A stretch of DNA of 21,571 nt, from positions 1-21,571 of the forward strand of contig CAYJGN010000033.1 in assembly GCA_964369635.1 (NCBI GenBank), in the 5' to 3' direction. The notes beneath the pieces are model-generated. The model had not been told where the DNA came from and searched no databases. It saw nothing but the letters and a program-made list of their open reading frames with translations. The translations under genes and the position numbers were made by a program. Each line of letters begins with the position of its first letter. Position 1 is the stretch's first letter. Below are positions 14,164 through 21,571 of the stretch, in pieces. This DNA is from CAYJGN01 sp964369635. GTDB taxonomy: Bacteria > Bacillota > Clostridia > Oscillospirales > Ruminococcaceae.

Positions 14164-16422
14164 TTAGTTAAATATCTCTTCTTTTAAAACTTTAATAACT
14201 GCAAAAGTTATATCATCTGCACTCTCTTCACTTTTCGCAAATGCTTTATCGCATAAAAATTTTGCTGCCGCTGCAGGTTCCCGCTTTGTTATCTCATTTT
14301 TATACTGCGATATCCACTCGCCATCTTCAATAGCACCGCCATCGGTCATCATTATTATAATATCGCCATCATATACCCTGTATTTCAAAAGAGGATAGCT
14401 CTCTCCCGCAAGAATTCCCATCGGGAGCTTTTCGTTTGAGTATTTTATGAGTTTATCACCCCGCAGAATAAATGTCGGTGCCGCTCCTGCTTTGAGATTT
14501 TTAATAGCGCCTGTATATAAATCGAGGGAAATAGCATCTATCGTGCAGAGGCTCTCCTCTTCGCTTTTAACAAGCAATGTTGAAGATAAAAACTTCGATA
14601 CGCTCTCGAATGTCATCCCTGCTTTCATTAGTTTTGAAAATGATATTGCTGCAAAATTCCCATCTATTGCCGCCTCGTGTCCGCTACCCATACCATCAGA
14701 TAGAACAAGATTTAGATTATCTTTGTTATCGCAAAAATAACGTATAGCATCACCGCAATATTTCTCACCTGGATATGCCCTTTGAGCATACCCTACTGTC
14801 GGGATAAAAACAGCCTTTTCATAAAATGTTAGATGAATATAACTGTTCTCATCAACCGTTGGATAGGTGAATGCGGCGTCGCAGATATTAATAAGTATAT
14901 TCAAAACCTCTTTTATATCTTCCTTTTCAAGCTCGCGAAAGGAAAGGCTTATTATCTTTCTTCCGTTTGCAAGGGTCGCCACTTTCGCATCCTTTAGCTT
15001 AAATCGACGAAGTAATGCTTTTTCAATCGAAGCTATAAGCTCGGTATCTATATACTTTATCTCAGCTATCTCATCGCGAAGGCCAAGGAGCATACTGCTC
15101 ATCCCCGATAGATTATCTCTGCAGATATCCCGCATACCTGTTATCCGTTGTTTTGCCTTTGCAACCATAACCATCTCTTTATAGTTATTGTTAATCTTAT
15201 TTATTATCTCGGTGCGGTTTTTGCAGTGTATTTTAAAGAAACGCGGAAGGGTTATATGGCTTATCTCCCCTTCTGACTTCAAACTTGCGCGTATTTCATT
15301 AAACCCTGATAGCATCTCTGAATAAAACTCTCCCGTGCATTCATCCCGCCTTGCGCATTTTCTGCAAAGGGTTTCCTCAACATCTGAGAAAATATAAGAA
15401 ACATCCCGCCTCATAACAGGACTTGTCCTCTGATATAGCCCTTCAATCATCTTTGAGACATCAAAAAGACCCTCTGCAACATTTTGAAGCCTTGAAGAGA
15501 CCATCTCTCGAACGAAACTATTTTTATCCTTTATCTTCGTCTTTTCAGATATCGCACCAATTGCTTTTGAAGGTATCACCATGAAAACAGCAGATGCGAT
15601 AGCCGCTGCAACAAGTGGATAGATAGGATTTTCTATATCAGTTAGCAGAAGATAGAGGGCTATTGTTGCCATAAATGAAAGTGCCGATATGAATTTTGAA
15701 AAATCGGCAAAAATACCCGCTAAAATTGAAGCTAAGACAAAAGCCGCCACCGCAGAGAATGGTATAGCCTCGCAGAGTGCCGCAAGGGAGAAAACAACTG
15801 CCGCAATAATTGCTCCAGCGCCCTCTGAAACTGCATATGAAATATAAAGGGATAAAAACGAAGCGACCAAAATCCCAAGAGAGATAGGCAAAAAGTCAAA
15901 GAAAAAAAGCGGTATTAGAAAAAATGAGGCGGCAGCGATAATTGAAATCCGCTCTTGCTTTGAAGTTGAGAAGATATTTCTTTTATCAAGATAGATAACT
16001 TCGTTTGCAACAGAGAAAAAATAGCAAGCACCAAAAGCTAAAAACCCTTCCGATAATACCGATATAAGATATGCCGATGGCGCACCACTGAGCAGATAAT
16101 AGAGAATGCCTGATGTATAGAGTGCGGCAAGGGTGGCAAAAGGCGCCGCTAACTGCTCGCGGTGACCTAAAAATAAAAGCGCTCCAAAACTTAGGGCAAG
16201 CGCTGCTATGTATTTAATAGGTTCTGGGGCAAATAGAATATATCCAGCTGCCGCCCCTAAATATCCAAAAGGGGTTGTCCCCCTTTTGCAAGTTGCAAAC
16301 GAGAGCGCAAAAGGCGAAAGGGTGAAAACATTTCCAAGGGTTAAGAAAAACCCACCGAAAAAGAGAAACACCCCTTCGCCTATATTAAATCTATCTCTGC
16401 TTATTACATCTGTCCTTTTCAC
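14164..16422 (-). CDS. spoIIE: Stage II sporulation protein E (SpoIIE phosphatase)
   Basis: SpoIIE is a membrane PP2C phosphatase at the sporulation septum that dephosphorylates SpoIIAA and so activates sigma-F in the forespore. The protein has about ten membrane segments in residues ~20-300, a central region with CRKCARRDEC near 350, and a C-terminal PP2C domain with SDGMGSG near 575, MTDGG near 692 and ADDITF near 735 holding the metal-binding aspartates. Of two starts, the ATG at 16440 has no ribosome site and would lie about ten bases from the predicted transcript start; the GTG at 16422 has GGAGG (16432-16436) nine bases before it, so I use GTG, 752 residues. A Spo0A-type promoter precedes it. 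Its presence implies an endospore former. Confidence 0.95.
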   Translation of the reverse strand: MKRTDVISRDRFNIGEGVFLFFGGFFLTLGNVFTLSPFALSFATCKRGTTPFGYLGAAAGYILFAPEPIKYIAALALSFGALLFLGHREQLAAPFATLAALYTSGILYYLLSGAPSAYLISVLSEGFLAFGACYFFSVANEVIYLDKRNIFSTSKQERISIIAAASFFLIPLFFFDFLPISLGILVASFLSLYISYAVSEGAGAIIAAVVFSLAALCEAIPFSAVAAFVLASILAGIFADFSKFISALSFMATIALYLLLTDIENPIYPLVAAAIASAVFMVIPSKAIGAISEKTKIKDKNSFVREMVSSRLQNVAEGLFDVSKMIEGLYQRTSPVMRRDVSYIFSDVEETLCRKCARRDECTGEFYSEMLSGFNEIRASLKSEGEISHITLPRFFKIHCKNRTEIINKINNNYKEMVMVAKAKQRITGMRDICRDNLSGMSSMLLGLRDEIAEIKYIDTELIASIEKALLRRFKLKDAKVATLANGRKIISLSFRELEKEDIKEVLNILINICDAAFTYPTVDENSYIHLTFYEKAVFIPTVGYAQRAYPGEKYCGDAIRYFCDNKDNLNLVLSDGMGSGHEAAIDGNFAAISFSKLMKAGMTFESVSKFLSSTLLVKSEEESLCTIDAISLDLYTGAIKNLKAGAAPTFILRGDKLIKYSNEKLPMGILAGESYPLLKYRVYDGDIIIMMTDGGAIEDGEWISQYKNEITKREPAAAAKFLCDKAFAKSEESADDITFAVIKVLKEEIFN

Positions 16423-16456
16423 TTCAATCAGCCTCCGCATACCGCTTTTTTAAGCC

Positions 16457-16490
16457 AGTATACGGACTTTTGATAAAAAAGGATGTCGAA
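16457..16490 (-). promoter_or_regulatory. Spo0A-type promoter of spoIIE (0A box, 21-bp spacer)
   Basis: On the minus strand TTCGACA (16484-16490, reverse of the perfect 0A box TGTCGAA) contains a -35-like TCGACA. After exactly 21 bases comes TATACT (16457-16462). The B. subtilis spoIIE and spoIIG promoters have the same rare layout: 21-22 bp between the boxes, with 0A boxes over the -35. The site lies two bases past the gltX stop. Confidence 0.75.
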
Positions 16491-16491
16491 A

Positions 16492-17937
16492 TTAAGAAAG
16501 TTTTTCTATTGCTTTTTCTATTCGACTAATAGTCTCTTCTTTCCCTAATATAGCGGCTATTTCGATACCACCGCCAGGGGTGAACGCTTTGCCTGAAAGA
16601 GCAACACGGAGCGGATATAAAAGATATCCGTTTTTAACTTCGAGCGTTTTTGCCAACTCCATTAATTTTTCATGTAGCTTTTCAAATGAGAAATCATCGC
16701 ACTCCACAAAAAGCGGCAACATCTCACGAAGCATTGAAAGCGAACTTTCAGCTGATGTTTTCATCTTTTTGTTTGTATAGAGCTCAGTTTCATATTCAGA
16801 CATTGCCTCAAAGAAATCGACCTGCTCTTCTATATCGATAAGTTTCTCGCATCTCTTTTGCAAAACGGTGCAGAGAAGCTTTTTATCAATCGTGCGACTA
16901 ACCACCTTGTCGATATGAACAGTTGCTTTCTCATAAAACTGCTCTTCTGAGAGGGCTCTGATATATTCGCCATTTAAGAAGTTTAGCTTATTTATATCGA
17001 AAATAGCCGGTGACTTTGAAATGTTTTTCACTGAAAAATGCTCTACGAGCTCCCCTAGTGTAAACATCTCGCGCTCACCACCAGGACTCCACCCAAGAAG
17101 AGCTATATAGTTGAGTATCGCTTCTTTTAGATAGCCTTTTTCGACTAAATCTTGATAGCTTGCGTCCCCATTTCGCTTAGATAGCTTATTTTGCGCATCT
17201 TTCATAACGGGTGAGCAGTGGATATATTTTGGAACATCCCAGCCAAAAGCTTCATATAGAAGATTGTATTTCGGTGTTGAAGAGAGATACTCATTGCCAC
17301 GGATAACATCTGTTATCCCCATAAGGTGATCATCTATAACGTTTGCAAAGTTATAGGTTGGCATACCGTCCGCTTTAATTAGCACCTGATCATCAAGGGT
17401 ATCAGCAGGGGCAGTTATATCGCCAAAAACTTCATCGTGAAATGTTATATCACCTGAAAGAGGCATCTTTTGGCGGATAACATAGCTTTTACCCTCTGCA
17501 ATATTTTTATCAATCTCTTCTTTTGATAGCTCTCTGCAACGTCCGTCGTATTTCGGTGGTTGTCCCGATGCTTTTTGTATTTCACGCATCTCATCAATTC
17601 GCTCTTTTGTACAGAAACATTTATAAGCGCCACCTTTTTCAACGAGTTCATTTGCATAAACCGAGTAGCTATCCTTTCGCTCACTTTGAATATATGGACC
17701 GTATTCACCGCCTATATCAGGACCCTCGTCCCATATAAGACCCGTTTCTTTTAGGGTATTATAAATTATATCAACAGCGCCCTCTACAAGTCGCTCCTGA
17801 TCGGTATCTTCTATTCGAAGTATAAATGCTCCATCGCTTTGTTTTGCCTGAAGATAGGCATAAAGCGCTGTTCTAAGATTTCCAACATGCATATACCCTG
17901 TTGGTGAGGGTGCAAATCTTGTTCTGACCTTTGCCAA
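16492..17937 (-). CDS. gltX: Glutamyl-tRNA synthetase
   Basis: Class I synthetase that charges tRNA-Glu with glutamate using ATP; in bacteria without GlnRS it also feeds tRNA-Gln. About 481 residues, normal size. The ATP-site motif FAPSPTGYMHVGN is at 8-20 and the KMSKS-like KLSKR at 251-255. The IEDTDQ signature is near 42-47. A small Cys cluster (CFC...C) near 107-134 matches the zinc region. I place the start at TTG 17937 behind AAGGTGAT; the ATG 17 codons upstream has no ribosome site and lies near the promoter's -10. It precedes spoIIE without an obvious terminator, and is divergent from the aminotransferase gene. Confidence 0.95.
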   Translation of the reverse strand: MAKVRTRFAPSPTGYMHVGNLRTALYAYLQAKQSDGAFILRIEDTDQERLVEGAVDIIYNTLKETGLIWDEGPDIGGEYGPYIQSERKDSYSVYANELVEKGGAYKCFCTKERIDEMREIQKASGQPPKYDGRCRELSKEEIDKNIAEGKSYVIRQKMPLSGDITFHDEVFGDITAPADTLDDQVLIKADGMPTYNFANVIDDHLMGITDVIRGNEYLSSTPKYNLLYEAFGWDVPKYIHCSPVMKDAQNKLSKRNGDASYQDLVEKGYLKEAILNYIALLGWSPGGEREMFTLGELVEHFSVKNISKSPAIFDINKLNFLNGEYIRALSEEQFYEKATVHIDKVVSRTIDKKLLCTVLQKRCEKLIDIEEQVDFFEAMSEYETELYTNKKMKTSAESSLSMLREMLPLFVECDDFSFEKLHEKLMELAKTLEVKNGYLLYPLRVALSGKAFTPGGGIEIAAILGKEETISRIEKAIEKLS

Positions 17938-17969
17938 AATTATCACCTTTTCTATTTTTTTATATTGAT

Positions 17970-17999
17970 ATAGTACACTTAAAACCACCTGTTTGTCAA
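17970..17999 (-). promoter_or_regulatory. Promoter of gltX
   Basis: Perfect TTGACA (17994-17999), 18 bases, TACTAT (17970-17975) on the minus strand, 33 bases before the TTG start. No T-box leader is possible in this short distance. Confidence 0.75.
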
Positions 18000-18040
18000 A
18001 CTAAAAAGAGAAAATAATTGTTTTATAATTCGTTAATTTA

Positions 18041-18050
18041 TGGTATTATT
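18041..18050 (+). promoter_or_regulatory. Possible extended -10 promoter of the aminotransferase-trpS unit
   Basis: TGG-TATTAT with TATTAT at 18044-18049 has the TGN extension and lies about 60 bases before the chosen ATG. There is no good -35 box, so this is tentative. Confidence 0.4.
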
Positions 18051-18108
18051 ATCTTTATAGGTATCGCTTTTTGAGATGCTAAAAGACGTTAGTAAAGGAA
18101 TGATAAAA

Positions 18109-19299
18109 ATGGAGTACAACTATTCAGATAAAATAAGTGGCGTTACACCGTCTGTTATACGTGAGATACTAAAATTCGCAAATGAGCCGGGGATTATCTC
18201 ACTCGCAGCTGGAAACCCAGCTTTTGAGACTATACCCGTTGACTTTATCGAGCACGCAACTGCCGATATTCTAAAAAATCAAGCGGCAACTGCCCTATCT
18301 TATAATATATCTGAGGGTTATCTGCCTTTACGCGAAGAGCTACGCACCCTTATGCAAAAACGCTATAATATTGATACGGAGAAAAATGATCTAATCGTTG
18401 TTGCAGGTGCCCAGCAGGGACTCGATTATACCCCGAAAATCCTCTGTAACGAAGGAGATACTATCCTATGCGAAAATCCAACTTTTGTCGGTGCTTTAAA
18501 CGCATTCAGAGCCTATAATGCAAATGTTGTTGGAATTGATATAGACAAAAACGGACTTACCGCCGAGAATTTGCAAAAGGCACTCGATGAAAATAAAAAT
18601 GTTAAATTCCTATACCTAATTCCAAACTTCCAAAATCCAGCAGGCTCGACTATGAGCTATCAGAACAGAAAAGATGTTCTATCGCTCTGCCAAAAAGAAA
18701 ATATCATAATTCTTGAGGATAACCCTTATGGCGATATCAGGTTTTACGGTGAGGATATCCCCTCGATAAAATCCATGGATACAACTGGAAACGTTATATA
18801 CCTTGGCAGTTTCTCGAAAATTCTAAGTGCTGGTCTTCGCGTTGGATATATAGTTGCGCCAAATGAGATGATAGGCAAGTTCACTATTGCAAAACAGGTA
18901 AACGATGTTCATACAACTATTCTCTCGCAGATGATATGCCACAAATTCTTAACCGAATATGATTTCGATGCTCATATCGAGAGCAACAAAGCTTTCTATA
19001 AAGAAAAATGCGAGCTTATGGTAGAACTTATAAAAGAGCATTTTAGCCCGAATGTTAAATTTAATGCTCCAGACGGTGGTCTTTTTATCTGGTGCACACT
19101 GCCAGACAATATAGATATGCCCGCCTTCTGCAAAGAGGCAGTCAACAGAGGTGTTGCAGTAGTGCCTGGCAATGCATTCTCAGCTGATGAGAGCGCCCCT
19201 TGCAACTCGATAAGGCTTAATTTCTCAACACCGACAAAAGAGCAGATAGAAAAAGCAATCGCTATTCTCGGCGCTCTGACAAAAGAGCTTGATATATAA
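18109..19299 (+). CDS. Class I PLP aminotransferase (LysN/2-aminoadipate type)
   Basis: Cytoplasmic fold-type I aminotransferase of 396 residues. Visible marks are ISLAAGNPAFE near residue 30-40, NFQNPAGSTMS for the substrate site, the lysine in YLGSFSKILSAGLRVGY that binds PLP, and the arginine in NSIRLNFS near the end that binds the substrate carboxylate. It is closest to the MocR/LysN/ARO8 group acting on 2-aminoadipate, aromatic or branched-chain amino acids, and lacks the GntR DNA-binding part of MocR. I start at the ATG 18109 (MEYNYSDK), with AAAGGA nine bases before it; earlier ATGs at 18076 and 18100 lack a good ribosome site. trpS follows after 16 bases, hinting at co-transcription and perhaps an aromatic substrate. 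Confidence 0.88.
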   Translation: MEYNYSDKISGVTPSVIREILKFANEPGIISLAAGNPAFETIPVDFIEHATADILKNQAATALSYNISEGYLPLREELRTLMQKRYNIDTEKNDLIVVAGAQQGLDYTPKILCNEGDTILCENPTFVGALNAFRAYNANVVGIDIDKNGLTAENLQKALDENKNVKFLYLIPNFQNPAGSTMSYQNRKDVLSLCQKENIIILEDNPYGDIRFYGEDIPSIKSMDTTGNVIYLGSFSKILSAGLRVGYIVAPNEMIGKFTIAKQVNDVHTTILSQMICHKFLTEYDFDAHIESNKAFYKEKCELMVELIKEHFSPNVKFNAPDGGLFIWCTLPDNIDMPAFCKEAVNRGVAVVPGNAFSADESAPCNSIRLNFSTPTKEQIEKAIAILGALTKELDI

Positions 19300-19315
19300 T
19301 ATTTAGGAGCATAAA

Positions 19316-20329
19316 ATGGACAAAAAACAGACGATATTTTCAGGAATTCAGCCGACAGGCACATTTCATATAGGAAACTACTATGGGGCGGTTAAATCGT
19401 GGCCAGCTCTTCAAGATGAATATAACTGCATCTACTCGATAGTTGATATGCATGCTATAACGGTGAGACAAGTTCCGTCGGAGCTTCGAGCACAGACGCT
19501 AAACTGCTACGCTCTTCTGCTCGCCTGCGGTCTTGACCCCGAGCGTAGCCTTGTATTTATCCAAAGCCATGTGGCAGCGCATGCTCAGCTCGCTTGGATA
19601 TTAAACTGCTATACTCAGTTTGGCGAGCTATCCCGCATGACTCAGTTTAAAGATAAGAGCGCTAAAAATGCCGACAATATTAACGCTGGTCTTTTCACCT
19701 ATCCATCACTCATGGCGGCAGATATCCTCCTTTATGGGACTGATGTTGTCCCTGTTGGAGTTGATCAGCGCCAGCACCTCGAGCTTGCTCGAAATATTGC
19801 CGTTCGCTTTAATGGTGCATACTCCGAAACTTTCACTGTGCCAGAAGCTCTCTACCAAAAGGTTGGGGCGAAAATTATGTCCCTCTCAGACCCAACTTCA
19901 AAGATGAGCAAATCAGACCCTAATCCAAATGGCGTTGTGAATATTCTTGAGAGCAAAGATGAGATTATAAAGAAGTTTAAGAGAGCTGTTACCGACTCGG
20001 ACAACGAGATAGTTTATAAAGATGGCAAAGATGGAATAAATAATCTGCTATCTATCTACTGCGCCGCAACCGGCAAGAGCATTGAGGAGTCGCAGCGCGA
20101 GTTTCAGGGCAAAGGCTATGGCGACTTTAAAATAGCAGTTGGCGAAGCAGTGGCTGATAGTTTAGCTTCGGTGCGAGAGCGACACGCGCAGCTTATGGCA
20201 GATAAAGAATACCTTGCCAAATGCTATACAAAAGCAGCAGTAGATGCCGAGAGAGCCGCATTTAAGATGCTCTCAAAAGTTTACAAAAAAATTGGGTTTG
20301 TACCTTTCGATAGACGGATTTTAGGGTAG
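19316..20329 (+). CDS. trpS: Tryptophanyl-tRNA synthetase
   Basis: Class I synthetase that charges tRNA-Trp. Length 337 is standard for bacterial TrpS. IQPTGTFHIGNYYGA at 11-25 holds the HIGH-type site HIGN, and KMSKSDP at 196-202 is the ATP loop. SIVDMHAITV near 41-50 is a family signature. The ATG at 19316 is preceded by TAGGAG (19304-19309). It sits 16 bases after the aminotransferase and 33 bases before a small membrane protein, probably in one unit ended by the hairpin at 20715-20757. Confidence 0.97.
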   Translation: MDKKQTIFSGIQPTGTFHIGNYYGAVKSWPALQDEYNCIYSIVDMHAITVRQVPSELRAQTLNCYALLLACGLDPERSLVFIQSHVAAHAQLAWILNCYTQFGELSRMTQFKDKSAKNADNINAGLFTYPSLMAADILLYGTDVVPVGVDQRQHLELARNIAVRFNGAYSETFTVPEALYQKVGAKIMSLSDPTSKMSKSDPNPNGVVNILESKDEIIKKFKRAVTDSDNEIVYKDGKDGINNLLSIYCAATGKSIEESQREFQGKGYGDFKIAVGEAVADSLASVRERHAQLMADKEYLAKCYTKAAVDAERAAFKMLSKVYKKIGFVPFDRRILG

Positions 20330-20362
20330 CTTTGGTTTGTGATAGTTTTAAGGAGTATTATA

Positions 20363-20698
20363 ATGAAAAAATCTATAAAATATATTGCGATAAATGCAGT
20401 TGCATTTATTTTTGTACTGGCGTTATTTTGTGTGATAAATTATATTGATTTGTCAGTAGTGATTACTATATACATACCAATATTTATTATTTCAGCCTTG
20501 CTTATCGTTTTCAAGAAATATTATATCGGACATATTTTTCTTGTATCATCCGAGGTCGGTCTAATCGCAGAATATATATTTCATCGTTTAAATGCTGATA
20601 ACCCGAGTATGTCAGGTACGTTTCTCAATATTGTTATTTTAGCTATCGGATTGATAGCAGGAATAATTGTTCAAGTATATAAAAGCAAAAACAAATAA
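20363..20698 (+). CDS. Small four-helix membrane protein, unknown
   Basis: A 111-residue protein with about four hydrophobic segments (near 8-26, 33-50, 58-75 and 87-105), a lysine-rich N-terminus (MKKSIKY) and a basic tail (YKSKNK), consistent with a small integral membrane protein. I do not recognise a family. The ATG at 20363 has AAGGAG seven bases before it; the GTG at 20339 does not. It follows trpS by 33 bases and precedes a strong terminator, so it is probably the last gene of the unit. The composition is more A/T-rich than trpS, as is common for membrane proteins. Confidence 0.75.
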   Translation: MKKSIKYIAINAVAFIFVLALFCVINYIDLSVVITIYIPIFIISALLIVFKKYYIGHIFLVSSEVGLIAEYIFHRLNADNPSMSGTFLNIVILAIGLIAGIIVQVYKSKNK

Positions 20699-20714
20699 AT
20701 TTAACCCCACATAT

Positions 20715-20757
20715 AAAAGCTGATATTTCATTATCTCTAAATGAAATATCAGCTTTT
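20715..20757. terminator. Bidirectional terminator with a perfect 18-bp stem
   Basis: AAAAGCTGATATTTCATT (20715-20732), loop ATCTCTA, then its exact inverse (20740-20757) followed by TT. It lies between the small membrane protein (plus) and the DUF2812 gene (minus) and can end both. It is the longest perfect stem in the window. Confidence 0.92.
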
Positions 20758-20787
20758 TTAATTTTTATTTGTGGCGGTTTTAAAAAC

Positions 20788-21336
20788 TCAACCCTCAAAC
20801 AAGCTTCGCTCTTTTCTCACCTTTTCTATCTTTAGCATCACTCGAATTAAATTAAAGGTCAAAAGCGAAATCATGCCGCCATAGGATACTGCGAGAAAGA
20901 TAAGCTGCCCTGTGGAAACGCTCGCTTTAAACAGAAAAACAACGGTAAATATAGTCGCAAAAAGGGCAGCTATTAAAACTGCTAATAAATTTCGAATTCG
21001 AGAAAGTTGGCTTATAATTGCTCCCCTATCCGAAATTAAGTTAAACTCTCCCTCTGACTTCGCTTTTCTAAAATAAGCCCACTTTTTAAAAGAAGATAGA
21101 TAGGTAGCCCCTGTTTCCTCGACAAATCTTATATAGCTCTCCCCCTCAATGCTTCTTTGAGAGTTTTTTAGAAGTTGCAGACGAATGGTATATTCCGATG
21201 GCTTTGTTTCCTCAAAAATATATTTGCAAAAGCTCATGCTGACAAGAGAAAGCCCCTTTGCCGCCATCTCGTTTAGCCAGCGCTCCTCACGCTCATAGTC
21301 CCAAACGCCAAAAAATTTAAACACCGATTTTCTCAT
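20788..21336 (-). CDS. DUF2812 membrane protein
   Basis: A 182-residue protein. The N-terminal ~100 residues form a DUF2812 domain: FKFFGVWDYEREERWLNEM at 7-25, MAAKGLSL near 24-31 and EYTIRLQL near 48-55, then an aromatic-rich stretch. Two hydrophobic segments follow (about 116-136 and 142-164) and a basic C-terminal tail. DUF2812 genes are commonly paired with a PadR regulator in Firmicutes, as here. The ATG at 21336 has GGGAGGAT four bases before it and overlaps the end of the PadR gene by 20 bases, so the two are translationally linked. The biochemical role of the family is not known. Confidence 0.85.
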   Translation of the reverse strand: MRKSVFKFFGVWDYEREERWLNEMAAKGLSLVSMSFCKYIFEETKPSEYTIRLQLLKNSQRSIEGESYIRFVEETGATYLSSFKKWAYFRKAKSEGEFNLISDRGAIISQLSRIRNLLAVLIAALFATIFTVVFLFKASVSTGQLIFLAVSYGGMISLLTFNLIRVMLKIEKVRKERSLFEG

Positions 21337-21571
21337 TGCTATCCTCCCCTAAAATTTTTCGCCCATTCTCTGCAAGCTCAAAAAGCCTTGCTATTTCCCC
21401 TCGCAGTATATCTTTTCCTGTTTCAGTTATCAAATACTCTTTTTTTCTTGAAGATCCCTCTCCCACCGCGACAATCCAATCTCTCTCGAGCATCGTGTTT
21501 ATAGCGCCATAGAGGGTGCCGGCCGCGAGTTTCACTCTGCCATTTGATAGCTTTTCTGCATTTTGCATTAT
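21317..21571 (-). CDS. PadR-family transcriptional regulator, 5' end outside window
   Basis: C-terminal 85 residues of a PadR repressor; the frame is open to the right edge with no start needed inside the window, so the first part (about 25 residues) lies outside. The winged-helix core is visible: VKLAAGTLYGAINTMLERDWI carries the usual recognition helix with GTLYGA, followed by the wing EYLITETGKD. PadR proteins often repress their own operon and respond to small compounds or to envelope stress. It overlaps the DUF2812 gene by 20 bases, which suggests it controls that gene. Its promoter and operator are outside the window. Confidence 0.9.
   Translation of the reverse strand: MMQNAEKLSNGRVKLAAGTLYGAINTMLERDWIVAVGEGSSRKKEYLITETGKDILRGEIARLFELAENGRKILGEDSNEKIGV

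Noticed and set aside
16440..16440. ATG start of spoIIE at 16440
   Set aside because: No ribosome site, and it lies about ten bases from the predicted transcript start; the GTG at 16422 has GGAGG.
17938..18000. T-box leader before gltX
   Set aside because: The promoter is only about 33 bases from the start, leaving no room for a T-box.

Overview
The window looks like a chromosomal segment of a low-G+C, endospore-forming Firmicute, most likely a member of Clostridia. The reasons are a full-length SpoIIE behind a Spo0A-type promoter, strong AGGAGG-like ribosome binding sites, several TTG starts, A/T-rich sigma-A promoters, a tRNA with encoded CCA, and household genes in Clostridia-like order. 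I see no transposase, integrase, CRISPR array or phage gene.

Layout from left to right. (1) Positions 1-1200, minus: 5' part of a DUF4062 + P-loop NTPase (STAND-like) gene with its own promoter and an odd leader of six 7-nt repeats and a hairpin. (2) 1217-5369: ackA (minus) divergent from tmcAL (plus), sharing a 21-bp palindromic promoter region, then guaA and its terminator. (3) 5406-6670, minus: a membrane-anchored thioredoxin and a CcdA-type electron carrier, one operon with a consensus promoter. (4) 6706-6841: a short minus-strand transcription unit with promoter, structured body and terminator but no ORF, probably an undescribed small RNA. (5) 6958-10543, minus: an OFA-type MFS transporter, a DMT/EamA transporter and a two-gene chromate-type transporter. 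(6) 10544-11183: a gene-poor stretch with inverted repeats and a folded element, then tRNA-Leu(CAA). (7) 11270-14157, minus: a four-gene cassette of sugar aminotransferase (WecE/RffA-like), GNAT, acyl carrier protein and a second GNAT-like protein. (8) 14164-17999, minus: spoIIE and gltX. (9) 18109-20757, plus: a class I PLP aminotransferase, trpS and a small membrane protein. (10) 20788-21571, minus: DUF2812 membrane protein and the end of a PadR regulator.

How the genes fit together. AckA and TmcAL both have acetate as substrate or product, one in energy metabolism and one in tRNA modification. The thioredoxin/CcdA pair would carry reducing power across the membrane. The aminotransferase/GNAT/ACP cassette should make a nucleotide-linked 4-amino-4,6-dideoxy sugar and acylate it for a surface glycan; the ACP suggests an acyl donor other than plain acetyl-CoA. 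SpoIIE is the sporulation phosphatase that activates sigma-F. The best candidates for something new are the orphan RNA at 6706-6826, the ACP-containing amino-sugar cassette, the STAND-like gene with its repeat leader, and the folded intergenic element at 10819-10972.
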